This document shows, piece by piece, positions 1 to 8,394 of a stretch of 64,000 bases of DNA. The notes under the pieces were generated by a model that searched no databases, was not told the origin of the DNA, and saw only the letters and a program-made list of their open reading frames with translations. Each line of letters opens with the position of its first letter. Within the stretch, counting starts at the first letter, position 1. The DNA is from Flavobacterium gelatinilyticum (GTDB lineage Bacteria > Bacteroidota > Bacteroidia > Flavobacteriales > Flavobacteriaceae). The DNA lies in NCBI RefSeq assembly GCF_027111295.1, contig NZ_CP114287.1, positions 4,898,001 to 4,962,000 of the forward strand, written 5' to 3'. Made by a program: the position numbers and the translations under genes.

Positions 1-63
1 GAGGTGTATACAGCACAATGGGCGATGAACCCAGCAGTTGTTACCCAGCTTTTAATAGATTAA
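1..63 (+). CDS. C-terminal end of an unidentified gene
   Basis: Frame 1 is open from the first base to a TAA at 61-63 and gives 20 residues ending TQLLID. The piece is too short to assign to a family. A rho-independent terminator follows directly, which supports it being the real 3' end of a transcription unit that stops before the RNA-repair operon. Confidence 0.6.
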   Translation, partial: EVYTAQWAMNPAVVTQLLID

Positions 64-66
64 ATT

Positions 67-100
67 AAAACCACGGATTTTTTAGATTCGTGGTTTTTTT
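67..100 (+). terminator. rho-independent terminator
   Basis: AAAACCACG (67-75) pairs with CGTGGTTTT (89-97) and the stem runs into a T tract. It closes the upstream gene and insulates the RNA-repair operon, whose operator begins only a few bases later. Confidence 0.85.
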
Positions 101-105
101 TCATT

Positions 106-141
106 TACGCAGAATCATTGCGTATTACAATAGAATATTTG
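106..141 (+). promoter_or_regulatory. inverted-repeat operator plus -7 box, copy a
   Basis: TACGCA (106-111) and TGCGTA (119-124) form an inverted repeat around the spacer GAATCAT. The hexamer TATTTG lies at 136-141, 13 bases after TGCG. The same layout occurs at 2771, 3857 and 39428. The TTG inside the right half could serve as the -33 element. This copy has weaker outer arms than the others. It would drive the gene at 154. Confidence 0.75.
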
Positions 142-153
142 TTCTAAAATAAA

Positions 154-711
154 ATGATTATGGAATTTATAGATATAAACGATTTAAAATCAAAATATTC
201 AAATTGCCAAACTAAAAGTGATAGTCAAACGATATTGCTTTTATACTCTTATATTTTAAAATATGAAAGAGTAGATAGTGATTGGTGGAGAGAAGATCAT
301 GGATGTAATGATGTTGTATCAATTTTAGAAAGAACTTTTAATGATGAAGAATGGAATTTATTTGAAGAGGATATTGAAAACTGGACAGAAGATCAGATTG
401 AATTATTTATTTTAAGTATTCTATCAGGTACTTCAGGTAACGGAATTGATGAAGACGAAAAAGTTAGAAATATTCAAAGAGAATATACATTAATGAAAAG
501 AGCAGATTTTTTACTTAAGAAAAAAGAAATTTACTCCTCTATAATGCTATGGGATAATATTTGGTTTTTTGAAAAAATTCCTAATTTATCATTTGAGTAT
601 TTAGATCAAATAGCAAAACATATCGGTTTTTATGAAAATCTTAATACCAAATGGGAAGATTCTGATGGTATGTATTTGTTTAAAAAAATCCTTAAAAGAG
701 CGAAAAAATAA
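154..711 (+). CDS. hypothetical protein, first gene of the RNA-repair operon
   Basis: A 185-residue acidic, apparently soluble protein without signal peptide or membrane segment; I do not recognise the family. It is rich in W, D and E in the middle (DSDWW near residue 46) and ends in a basic KKILKRAKK tail. The stop codon overlaps the next ATG by one base, so the two are translationally coupled. Its place directly behind operator copy a and before a SUKH protein suggests an immunity- or regulator-like role, which is inference from context only. A second in-frame ATG lies two codons downstream. Confidence 0.7.
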   Translation: MIMEFIDINDLKSKYSNCQTKSDSQTILLLYSYILKYERVDSDWWREDHGCNDVVSILERTFNDEEWNLFEEDIENWTEDQIELFILSILSGTSGNGIDEDEKVRNIQREYTLMKRADFLLKKKEIYSSIMLWDNIWFFEKIPNLSFEYLDQIAKHIGFYENLNTKWEDSDGMYLFKKILKRAKK

Positions 712-1247
712 TGACAATTAAAGATATCAAATACAAAGCTGAAAAAAAGTTTAAAAGAATAAAAATCAGAGATGATGTTTGGGGATTCCAAGTACAATCA
801 AATGCTAAATTTTTAAAAGGTATAAGTAGAAAGAAAATTGATGAATTGCAAACATTGTTTGGATTTGATTTTCCTTGGGAATACAAAGAAATGCTATTGA
901 TTTTTTCTAATATAGACACACATCTGATTTCAATTAATCCTGAAGACGAAACAGATATTGAATATGGCAGGGAAAACCTTTTTTATGAGTATCCAGAGGA
1001 TTACGAAAAATCACGATGGATTATAGATGAGATTAATGAAAATAAATCGATAGCAGAATTGGTTCTTACAGAAGCGGGTTTTGATATTTCAAAAATAGTA
1101 GGATATATTCCAATGCATAATCATCGTGTTCTGGTGGTTTTTGAAGATAAGCATCTTTCACCCGTTATTTCTGCTTGGGGCGCTGATATTATTATGTTTG
1201 GAAACAATTTGAGAGAATATTTAAAAAATGAACTTTTAAGGTTTTAG
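711..1247 (+). CDS. SMI1/KNR4 (SUKH) family protein
   Basis: This 178-residue protein has the SUKH layout: a helix with GFDFPWEYKEML (about residues 53-64), then a core with GYIPMHNHRVLVVF (about 127-140) and a C-terminal SAWGADIIMFGNNLREYL. SUKH proteins mostly act as immunity proteins of contact-dependent toxins or as regulatory adaptors. Here it is coupled to the gene at 154 through a TAATGA overlap and sits at the head of an RNA-repair operon, so it may neutralise an RNA-targeting toxin or modulate the repair proteins. That role is inferred. Confidence 0.7.
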   Translation: MTIKDIKYKAEKKFKRIKIRDDVWGFQVQSNAKFLKGISRKKIDELQTLFGFDFPWEYKEMLLIFSNIDTHLISINPEDETDIEYGRENLFYEYPEDYEKSRWIIDEINENKSIAELVLTEAGFDISKIVGYIPMHNHRVLVVFEDKHLSPVISAWGADIIMFGNNLREYLKNELLRF

Positions 1248-1268
1248 AGGTTTTAAATAATTACTAAA

Positions 1269-2039
1269 ATGAAAACAAATTTTCCATATCCATATTACCT
1301 CTATGGTTCTGATGATTCTACAGACAAAGACGTAATCATTGTTATTTCAAAAGAAGAAATGCCTGAGAAGCAGGAAGACAGAAAAAATAAAGTACTGGCA
1401 CTTTTGAAAGAATATGATTTGAATTGGAATGCAACTTTTGTGGTAATTGAAAACGGAAAAATTTCAGATACGATTTTTACTAAATCATGGATTGATTCGC
1501 TTAACAATGCGTTGCTTGAAACGTATTCATTACATCAACAAAAGCATGAATTATTAATAACAGAAAAACATATCAGAAATAAGACTTTAGCAATTTATAA
1601 AGCAGTTCGTACTGTGTTGACAATGTTAACCAGAACGGAATATAGAACTCAGATTCGTCCAATTTTAAAAGGAATTCATGATTTTAATTTAAAACTAGAA
1701 GCGTTTAAGAATATAGATTTTGTTTCGATTTCCCAGTTTAATCAGAAGAATACTGATGATATTGATATTTGGAAAATCATTGCTTTTTATGTCGGACAAA
1801 ATATCGCTTTAATTGAAAATGATGTTGAAATATATACCAAGAAAAAATTAGTACATCATTTTAAGGATTTGGAACCTTTTATTTATAGAAAAGCAATTCT
1901 AGAGGAGGATAAAAAAGTATTGCAGAATTATATCAACCATTGGTTGTCGCTGGTTCACAATTTTGGACCGTTTCGATCAGAAAATGGTTTTTTGACTTGT
2001 AAAAATGATTGCATAGATATGTTGAATGAAAAGTTCTAA
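1269..2039 (+). CDS. mini-nucleotidyltransferase-like protein, paralogue 1
   Basis: The 256-residue protein starts with a compact G13-S14-x2-S17-x-D19-x-D21 motif, which resembles the GS...DxD signature of the polymerase-beta nucleotidyltransferase superfamily. It is clearly homologous to the next gene: both share SLNNAL or ELNNAL, a TEYR motif and an LKG segment followed by an amphipathic helical C-terminus. Substrate is unknown; context points to an RNA or nucleotide. It lies 21 bp after the SUKH gene and 3 bp before its paralogue. The nucleotidyltransferase call rests on one motif, so a structural check is needed before trusting activity. Confidence 0.55.
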   Translation: MKTNFPYPYYLYGSDDSTDKDVIIVISKEEMPEKQEDRKNKVLALLKEYDLNWNATFVVIENGKISDTIFTKSWIDSLNNALLETYSLHQQKHELLITEKHIRNKTLAIYKAVRTVLTMLTRTEYRTQIRPILKGIHDFNLKLEAFKNIDFVSISQFNQKNTDDIDIWKIIAFYVGQNIALIENDVEIYTKKKLVHHFKDLEPFIYRKAILEEDKKVLQNYINHWLSLVHNFGPFRSENGFLTCKNDCIDMLNEKF

Positions 2040-2042
2040 GAA

Positions 2043-2783
2043 ATGAAATTACCAATTTATCAAATATTCGGTTCTGAAAATTCGCTTGATCTTGATTTGG
2101 TTTTCTTTATTGAAGAAATGCCCGAAACAATAGCAGAAAAATTGGCATTATCCAAAGAACTTAGTCAATCCATAATTTCGTTTTTTCCTGAAAAAGAAAT
2201 CAATGCCAACCTTGCAGTGCAGCGAAATGGTCATTTAGTTGAGGTTTACAAAGGAACAACAGACGAATTGAATAATGCATTGTTTTATACGTATCAAAAT
2301 CATCATCAGAAATTCGACAATCAGATAACGAAACTTTTGGTTAGGGACGTTGATTTGAAATTTTTGAGAAGTGCTCGAATGATTTTATCTTTTTTGAGCA
2401 AGACAGAATATCGTTCAATAATAAAATGGGCGTTAAAAGGCGATTTAGACGAAAAGATTAAGGCATTAGAAAGAATTGACTTAAAACAGATCGATTCTTT
2501 CGGAAAAGATAAAAACGATTTAAACAGTATAAAATCAATTGCATTTCAGCTAGGACAAGCGATTTCGCTTCATGAGGGAAAAGAATTGTACACCAAAAAT
2601 GAAATTGCGAATGCGTTTCCAGATTTGATAAAATATCTTTCTAGAAAAGAAAATACCGATTTTGAAAACTTGCAAAAGCGGCTTTTTAGTTTTATAATCA
2701 TTCTCAAAGACAGAAACTCCAGAATGAAAAATAAGTCAGAGTATAAATATGAAGATGAAAATAAAATATGCTGCGCAGAATGA
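2043..2783 (+). CDS. mini-nucleotidyltransferase-like protein, paralogue 2
   Basis: This 246-residue protein is a tandem paralogue of the preceding one, with the motif G10-S11-x2-S14-x-D16-x-D18 and the shared ELNNALFYTY and TEYRS segments. The repeat suggests gene duplication and perhaps a heterodimer. The 3' end reaches into operator copy b: the inverted repeat at 2771 begins inside the coding sequence, so the RNA ligase promoter is embedded in the tail of this gene. The last residues (NKICCAE) are encoded by the operator itself, so they are probably not under strong protein-level selection. Confidence 0.6.
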   Translation: MKLPIYQIFGSENSLDLDLVFFIEEMPETIAEKLALSKELSQSIISFFPEKEINANLAVQRNGHLVEVYKGTTDELNNALFYTYQNHHQKFDNQITKLLVRDVDLKFLRSARMILSFLSKTEYRSIIKWALKGDLDEKIKALERIDLKQIDSFGKDKNDLNSIKSIAFQLGQAISLHEGKELYTKNEIANAFPDLIKYLSRKENTDFENLQKRLFSFIIILKDRNSRMKNKSEYKYEDENKICCAE

Positions 2784-2808
2784 TTGCGCAGTAGTTTTTG
2801 AATATTTG
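2771..2808 (+). promoter_or_regulatory. inverted-repeat operator plus -7 box, copy b
   Basis: CTGCGCA (2771-2777) and TGCGCAG (2785-2791) form a perfect 7+7 inverted repeat around GAATGAT. TATTTG lies at 2803-2808, 14 bases after TGCG. The element overlaps the end of the upstream gene and is placed to start transcription just upstream of the RNA ligase at 2826. It is one of the two best preserved copies, together with 39428. Confidence 0.85.
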
Positions 2809-2825
2809 TTCAAAGAAAAGAACTA

Positions 2826-3842
2826 ATGAATACAATCTTATTAAAAGAAATGATTTTGCAGGATTATGTTAAGGTAAACAAACACCCTGAACACGATTTG
2901 TATATTTACAACTATACTCAAAATGCACAATTTGAGAGAGTTTGGAACGAAATTACAATTAACTGCAGAGGAATTATCTTAGATGCGAATAATAATATTA
3001 TCGCTAGACCTTTTCCTAAATTTTTTAATTTGGGTGAAATGGAAAATCAAATTCTTCCAGATACTACTTTCGAAGTTTTTGATAAAATGGACGGTTCGTT
3101 AGGGATTTTGTATTGGATGAATGACGCTCCTTTTATTGCAAGCCGTGGTTCATTTTCAAGCGATCAATCTGATAAAGGAAATGAAATGCTTCACGGAAAG
3201 TATAAAGATTCTTGGCCATTGCTGGACAAATCGAAAACTTATTTATTTGAAATTATTTATCCTGAAAACAGAATTGTTTTAGATTACGGGAAATCAGAAG
3301 AATTGGTTTTACTGGCTATTATCGATACACAATCGGGAGAAGAATTCCCTCTTGAAGATATTGGATTTCCAACAGTTCAGAAATTTGACGGAGTAAAAGA
3401 TATTAAAACGCTATCGGCATTAAATCAGAATAATAAAGAAGGATTTGTAATTAAATATGCTAATAACTTTCGGGTAAAAATTAAATTTGAAGAATATATT
3501 CGTTTACACCGAATCATCACTCAGATTTCCAATTTGAATATATGGGAGTTTTTAAAAGATAACAAACCATTCGATGAAATTTTAGAACAAGTTCCTGACG
3601 AATTTTTCAATTGGGTAAAACAAACAAAGGCCGATCTGGAAAGGGATTATAAAATAATAGAAGATAAATGCAGAACCGATTTTAAAATACTGGAAACAAG
3701 AAAAGAAACCGCTTTTTATTTTCAAACCTGCCCATATCCAAAGGTTTTGTTTTCGATGTTGGACGAACGGGAATATTCAGAAATAATCTGGAAACTGATC
3801 CGCCCAAAATTTGAAAAACCATTTAATACAGAAGAAGAGTAA
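2826..3842 (+). CDS. T4 Rnl1-type RNA ligase
   Basis: ATP-dependent RNA ligase of 338 residues that would seal 3'-OH and 5'-phosphate RNA ends. The covalent nucleotidyltransferase motifs are all visible in order: motif I K87-M-D-G-S91, motif Ia SRGSF (106-110), motif III FEIIYPENRIV with E142, motif IV EGFVIK from E205, and motif V K218-I-K220. Order and length match the T4 RnlA branch (T4 Rnl1 is 374 residues) with a shorter C-terminal domain. In T4 this enzyme repairs tRNA cut in the anticodon loop, together with Pnkp, and a T4-type Pnkp is found four genes downstream here. The gene has its own operator/promoter (copy b). Confidence 0.9.
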   Translation: MNTILLKEMILQDYVKVNKHPEHDLYIYNYTQNAQFERVWNEITINCRGIILDANNNIIARPFPKFFNLGEMENQILPDTTFEVFDKMDGSLGILYWMNDAPFIASRGSFSSDQSDKGNEMLHGKYKDSWPLLDKSKTYLFEIIYPENRIVLDYGKSEELVLLAIIDTQSGEEFPLEDIGFPTVQKFDGVKDIKTLSALNQNNKEGFVIKYANNFRVKIKFEEYIRLHRIITQISNLNIWEFLKDNKPFDEILEQVPDEFFNWVKQTKADLERDYKIIEDKCRTDFKILETRKETAFYFQTCPYPKVLFSMLDEREYSEIIWKLIRPKFEKPFNTEEE

Positions 3843-3856
3843 AAAATTAATTTAAA

Positions 3857-3894
3857 CTGCGCAGAATTACTGCGTAGTAACAAAGCTATATTTG
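3857..3894 (+). promoter_or_regulatory. inverted-repeat operator plus -7 box, copy c
   Basis: CTGCGCA (3857-3863) and TGCGTAG (3871-3877) form an inverted repeat with one mismatch around GAATTAC. TATATTTG (3887-3894) matches the TAnnTTTG -7 consensus of Bacteroidota. The spacing of 14 bases from TGCG to TATTTG equals that of copies b and d. It lies in the 72-bp gap before hen1. Confidence 0.85.
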
Positions 3895-3914
3895 TCAAGA
3901 CAAAAATAAAAGCC

Positions 3915-5192
3915 ATGATTATCAAAATAAAATCAGAGAACAAATACTTTTTGGACATCCTATATAAAAATCCAAATACAGACCAGGGACTTTATTTAAA
4001 GGAATTAAAAAACGGAATTGTAATAGGAAATGTCATCACCCAAAACGAATACCACTGTATCTTTTTAGACGGAAAACACAGTTATCTGCCAGAAGAAGGG
4101 AATCAAATAGATTTTCAAAGTTACTGCAGTCCGTTGTTGGCATTAAATATGGCGACGGAATTCTTTAATCATATGTATAAAGAGAATAAAGTTTTAGACG
4201 AAACGCTGATTCCGTGGTTAGAAAAAAACTATGATGAAGTTGATACAGAGAAATGCACGATAGAAGTTCCAACATTTTTTATTGATTCCAACTGGTACAA
4301 AAACGAAAAATATCTTTTGTCAAAATATATAGACGGAATTACATTGGTCAATAAAATAGGTAACAATTTCGAATTAAAAATCGAAGGAGCGACGACAAGA
4401 GAGGCCATGCAAAAATTCTCGCTGGTAGCATTATTTACCCATTTTACCAACAAATATGCGGTCTATACTTTCATTGATGATTATTTTATCCAGAAGCATA
4501 TCACGATGTTTACGAATCTTACTGGCGTTCCATATTTTGTGTTTTATCTTTTTATAAAAAGAATTATGCGTTCTCCATCGCAGTTTGAGAAATTTAAACC
4601 GCAATTGGAAGCCTATTTTAATGACGAAGTTCAGTTTGGGTTTACAGATACACATCAGTCAAGAAAAGAATTTATCTGCAGCAGAATTAACTTCGAAGAA
4701 TCAATTTTGGATTTTGGCTGTGGCGAATTGCAGTATTACAAATTACTTAACAAAAAAGGATTTACAGAAAATTATTATGCATATGACGAAGTTGATTTTA
4801 AGCATATTGCTGATAAAATTCAGGAATCAGACAGAACAGATAATCTGATTTGGACAGAAAACCTGGAAGAACTTAAAGATTTTGAAGGACAGATTATTTT
4901 AAGTGAAGTGATTGAACATAATTCGGTTGAAGATGCAAAAGAGATCCTAATCTGGATTAGAGACAATACGAAGTTTACTCAATTATTTGTCACAACGCCC
5001 GACAAAGAATTTAATGTAAATTATGAATTAACAGAAGAATTTCGTCATGACGATCATGATTTCGAATTATCAAATGCAGAGTTTGTAACATTTATAAATG
5101 AAATTTTTCCAAATCCTAAAACCTTTCATGGAGTAGGAGATTGTGTAAAAGGAGTTTACCCAACAAGTGCTGTAATCATTCAAAAAAAGTAG
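3915..5192 (+). CDS. hen1: Hen1-type 3'-terminal RNA ribose 2'-O-methyltransferase
   Basis: A 425-residue protein. The N-terminal half resembles the Hen1_L domain (DILYKNP near the start, then a beta-rich segment and SYCSPLLALNMAT). The C-terminal half is an AdoMet methyltransferase with LDFGCGELQYY as the AdoMet motif and the Hen1 metal site E331-x-x-E334-H335 plus RHDDH with H381. Bacterial Hen1 methylates the 2'-OH at the repaired end so that the sealed junction resists a second cut by a ribotoxin. In other bacteria it works with a three-domain Pnkp; here kinase/phosphatase and ligase are separate genes next door. It has its own operator (copy c), and the next ATG follows 3 bp after the stop. 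Confidence 0.88.
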   Translation: MIIKIKSENKYFLDILYKNPNTDQGLYLKELKNGIVIGNVITQNEYHCIFLDGKHSYLPEEGNQIDFQSYCSPLLALNMATEFFNHMYKENKVLDETLIPWLEKNYDEVDTEKCTIEVPTFFIDSNWYKNEKYLLSKYIDGITLVNKIGNNFELKIEGATTREAMQKFSLVALFTHFTNKYAVYTFIDDYFIQKHITMFTNLTGVPYFVFYLFIKRIMRSPSQFEKFKPQLEAYFNDEVQFGFTDTHQSRKEFICSRINFEESILDFGCGELQYYKLLNKKGFTENYYAYDEVDFKHIADKIQESDRTDNLIWTENLEELKDFEGQIILSEVIEHNSVEDAKEILIWIRDNTKFTQLFVTTPDKEFNVNYELTEEFRHDDHDFELSNAEFVTFINEIFPNPKTFHGVGDCVKGVYPTSAVIIQKK

Positions 5193-5195
5193 AAA

Positions 5196-6380
5196 ATGTT
5201 AGATTATAAAGTAAGAAACAGAATAGATTGGTTCTGCAAAAATCAAATCAATGATTTTTCGCCAACCATTTCGCCTGCGCCAAAAAACAAAGAAAGAAAC
5301 GAAATCGAAAGTATCGAAACCGCGATTCACTATTATATGCATTATGGCGTAACACAATTTGTAGTTCAAAAAAAATACATGGGTTCGTACTGTACGATTT
5401 ATCTAAAAAGGAATATCGAAGAAACGTACTTTGTTTCCCGAAACGGCTATAAAATGGATCATATCGATACAGAACAAGCTATTGAAAGTTTGAGAGATTT
5501 GCATACAAAAATGCTTTTAGATTTTCCGGAATTTGAAACCCTTTTGATTGCGTCAGAATTGTTGCCGTGGAAAGTTCTGGGAGGAGGATTGATTGAAAAA
5601 GAATTTACAGGATATTACGATGCCTTGCAGACGCATAAAGACTATTTGCAAGATTCTGGATTAATTGAAAAATTAATCGCTGTCAAAAATGATGAAGCTT
5701 TTACAACTTATGTTTCAGATAAAAAAGAGCTTTCGAAAAAGGAATTTGCCAGCAAGCACAAAATGCATATTATCCGTCAGTATGATGCTTTGGCAGCAGT
5801 AAAAATTCCAGATCTGGATAAACAACAAGAATCACTAAATGTATTCAAAAATCAGATTGATACTTTTGGAACAGAAGGCGAAATTTATTTTAAGCCTTTT
5901 ACTATTTTAAAAGAAGTAAAAATTTCCGGTGAAGAAATAGTGCCAAATAGCAATTTGACTTACGAATTGATAAACGATGATCCATTTTTGCATTTGGAAA
6001 TTACAGCTTCAAATAGAGAAGAAAAGCTAAAAGAAATCTATGCTTTTTTCGAAAAACTGACAGAAGCAAATGAAGAAGGAATCATGATAAAACCAGTTCA
6101 AAATTACATAAAAGGTCTTCCGCCCTGTTTTAAAATCAGAAACAACAATTACCTGACAATGATTTACGGCGTGAATTTCCATCAGGATTTTGATTATTAT
6201 TTAGATAAAAGAAACGTAAAAAGAAAACTAGAACAATCAATAAATGGCTGGGAAATCAATCAGAAGATGCTTCAGATTCCTTATAAAGATTTAGGAGACG
6301 AGAATTATTTAATGCGTCTGCTCCTTTTGAAAAGAATCAATAATGAAGAAATAGAAAAAACATTAGATCCAAGATTATAA
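5196..6380 (+). CDS. stand-alone RNA ligase like the ligase module of bacterial Pnkp
   Basis: A 394-residue nucleotidyltransferase. Motif I is K60-Y-M-G-S64, the KxMGS form known from the C-terminal ligase domain of Clostridium-type Pnkp. Motif Ia is SRNGY (81-85), a motif III-like ASELLPW has E121, motif IV is EEGIMIKP (E294), and motif V is FKIR with K313. In the three-domain Pnkp this module is adenylylated and seals with Hen1 as partner. Here it is its own gene, directly behind hen1 (3-bp gap) and 11 bp before a T4-type kinase/phosphatase. Together the genes supply all Pnkp functions as separate chains. Confidence 0.82.
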   Translation: MLDYKVRNRIDWFCKNQINDFSPTISPAPKNKERNEIESIETAIHYYMHYGVTQFVVQKKYMGSYCTIYLKRNIEETYFVSRNGYKMDHIDTEQAIESLRDLHTKMLLDFPEFETLLIASELLPWKVLGGGLIEKEFTGYYDALQTHKDYLQDSGLIEKLIAVKNDEAFTTYVSDKKELSKKEFASKHKMHIIRQYDALAAVKIPDLDKQQESLNVFKNQIDTFGTEGEIYFKPFTILKEVKISGEEIVPNSNLTYELINDDPFLHLEITASNREEKLKEIYAFFEKLTEANEEGIMIKPVQNYIKGLPPCFKIRNNNYLTMIYGVNFHQDFDYYLDKRNVKRKLEQSINGWEINQKMLQIPYKDLGDENYLMRLLLLKRINNEEIEKTLDPRL

Positions 6381-6391
6381 TAAATTATAAA

Positions 6392-7291
6392 ATGAAAAAG
6401 ACACCAACATTAACGATATTAGTCGGATGCCCAGCATCAGGAAAAAGCACCTTTGCCGAATGGAAAGTGAGAACTGAAGCCAAAACCATGCGAATTAGTC
6501 GTGATGAAATCAGGTTTTCTCAATTTCAGGAAGTAATGGATTCATCTGTTGAAAGTATGATTTCTAAAATCATCAACGTGCAGATTAAAACCCTGCTTTC
6601 AAACGGATGGAATGTAATTTTGGATACTTGTAATGCTAAAGTAGAATATCTGAAACAACCAGTAATGGAATTTTCTGAAATGGCAAATATTGAATTCAAG
6701 ATGTTTGATCTGCCATTAGAAGAACTTTTTACTAGAAATGATAAAAGAGATCGAAAAGTACCAAGAAAGGTAATCGAAAAAATGTATTACGAATTGAAGA
6801 AAACCAAAGAAAAATTTGATTTCAAACCTATAAAAAAGATCGAAAAAAATCTGGAATACTGCGATCAAAATCCAGATTTGCCAAAAGCAATTATCTGCGA
6901 TCTTGACGGAACATTGGCCTTAATGAACGGAAGAAATCCCTTTGATGCAAGCAAATGTGACGAAGACGAAATTAATAATCCAGTGGCAAATGTGTTGAGA
7001 AATTATAAGAAACTAGGATATGAAATTTTGCTGGTTTCCGGAAGAGAAGACCGATACAAAGAGCCAACATTGCGTTTTCTTCAAAAACATGAAATTGAGT
7101 ACGACGATCTGATCATGCGAAAAACAAAAGACAGCCGAAAAGATTCTATCATTAAAACCGAAATCTATAACGAATTTATAAAAGATAAATACTTCGTAGA
7201 ATTTGTATTAGACGATAGAAACCAAGTGGTAGATACCTGGAGAAACGATCTGAAGCTACCGTGTTTCCAAGTGTATTACGGGGATTTTTGA
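6392..7291 (+). CDS. pnkp: T4-type polynucleotide 5'-kinase/3'-phosphatase
   Basis: A 299-residue end-healing enzyme with an N-terminal P-loop kinase (GCPASGKST, residues 12-20, followed by SRDEIR) and a C-terminal HAD acyl-phosphatase (D170-L-D172-G-T). The phosphatase part has VSGRED and LDDRNQVVDTWR and ends YYGDF. Size (T4 Pnkp is 301 residues), domain order and these motifs closely follow T4 PseT. It converts 2',3'-cyclic phosphate and 5'-OH ends into ligatable 3'-OH and 5'-phosphate ends. It is the last gene of the compact run that starts at 2826. Confidence 0.93.
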   Translation: MKKTPTLTILVGCPASGKSTFAEWKVRTEAKTMRISRDEIRFSQFQEVMDSSVESMISKIINVQIKTLLSNGWNVILDTCNAKVEYLKQPVMEFSEMANIEFKMFDLPLEELFTRNDKRDRKVPRKVIEKMYYELKKTKEKFDFKPIKKIEKNLEYCDQNPDLPKAIICDLDGTLALMNGRNPFDASKCDEDEINNPVANVLRNYKKLGYEILLVSGREDRYKEPTLRFLQKHEIEYDDLIMRKTKDSRKDSIIKTEIYNEFIKDKYFVEFVLDDRNQVVDTWRNDLKLPCFQVYYGDF

Positions 7292-7353
7292 TTTTCAAGG
7301 GGCAAAGGAACTAAGGCTTTCTGAACGCACAGATTGTAGAGACGCGACTCAGT

Positions 7354-7369
7354 TCCCGATAGTCATCGG
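7354..7369. repeat. short perfect hairpin in the pnkp-tatD gap
   Basis: CCCGATAGTCATCGGG in the 192-bp gap between pnkp and tatD forms a small hairpin, preceded by GTAGAGACGCGAC, which resembles the arm of the palindrome at 60507. The rest of the gap is low-complexity CCTTTG-type sequence common in flavobacterial spacers. It may be a degenerate dispersed repeat or a weak terminator; no long T tract follows the hairpin. Confidence 0.4.
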
Positions 7370-7483
7370 GATTACGAGATTTAAATAACGCCTTAGTGGC
7401 AAAAAAATAAAATAACGAAAAAGACTAAAGAGAAGAAACCTTTGTCCCTTTGGCCCTTTGAGTCTTTGTAACTTTAAGAAAAA

Positions 7484-8281
7484 ATGACATACATAGATAT
7501 CGGAATTAATTTGACCAACAAACAATTCCAAAACGACATAGACGATGTCGTACAAGACGCCATCGATGCCGACGTATCGCAAATGATACTCACAGGTACA
7601 AGCGTACGAAATAGCGAAGAATCTGCTAAAATTGTGCGACAATACCCAGGCGTGTTGTATGCAACGGCAGGAATTCACCCGCATGATGCGAAGAGTTTTG
7701 ATGCGCAGAGCATTTCGAAACTAAAGAATTTATTACATCAGAAACATGTCGTTTCTGTTGGCGAATGTGGACTCGATTTTGATCGTGATTTTTCGCCCCG
7801 AAACAAACAAGAAGAATGTTATAGATCGCAATTAGAATTGGCGATTGAAGTTCAGAAACCTTTGTTTTTGCACGAAAGAGCCGCTTTTAGTGCTTTTATG
7901 AACATCACAAAAGACTATCTGCCGAAGTTGCCAAAAGCCGTTGTGCATTGTTTTACAGGAACGCTGCAAGAAGCCAAAACGTATCTCGATAACGGATTTT
8001 ATCTGGGTTTTACGGGAGCGATTTCAGATGCCAAACGTTTCAGCCATTTAAAAGAAGTCATTCAGTACGTACCGCTCGACCGAATGATGATTGAAACCGA
8101 TGCGCCGTTTATGCTTCCTAAAAACGTCCCGAACAGCCTTTTGAAGAAATACCACGAACGAAGATGCGAACCGTCTTTTCTGCCTTATGTAGCGGGAACA
8201 ATCGCACAGTTTAAAGGAATTGCTTTGGATAAAGTTGCGGAGGAAACGACTAAAAATTCGAAAAGTTTTTTTAATATTTAG
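7484..8281 (+). CDS. TatD family metal-dependent hydrolase
   Basis: A 265-residue TIM-barrel amidohydrolase of the TatD/YcfH family: YIDIGINL at the start (the first metal-binding His-x-His is replaced by D-I-G), AGIHPHDAK, VGECGLD, the barrel His in HERAAF and VHCFTGT, and ETDAPFMLP. TatD proteins are 3'-5' nucleases acting on DNA and, in some reports, on RNA or tRNA ends. Position between the end-healing enzyme and the DUF434 operon suggests 3'-end trimming in repair. The first motif is usually D-x-H-x-H, so the altered start (DIGIN, as in E. coli TatD itself) does not argue against function. Confidence 0.85.
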   Translation: MTYIDIGINLTNKQFQNDIDDVVQDAIDADVSQMILTGTSVRNSEESAKIVRQYPGVLYATAGIHPHDAKSFDAQSISKLKNLLHQKHVVSVGECGLDFDRDFSPRNKQEECYRSQLELAIEVQKPLFLHERAAFSAFMNITKDYLPKLPKAVVHCFTGTLQEAKTYLDNGFYLGFTGAISDAKRFSHLKEVIQYVPLDRMMIETDAPFMLPKNVPNSLLKKYHERRCEPSFLPYVAGTIAQFKGIALDKVAEETTKNSKSFFNI

Positions 8282-8394
8282 ATTTGTATCCTAACAGGTT
8301 TCAAAAACATCTTAGGTATTATATTAGGAGCTTTTAATTTGGGAAAAGACCTAATAGGTTTTCAAAACCTGTTAGCACAGAAAAAAACATAACC

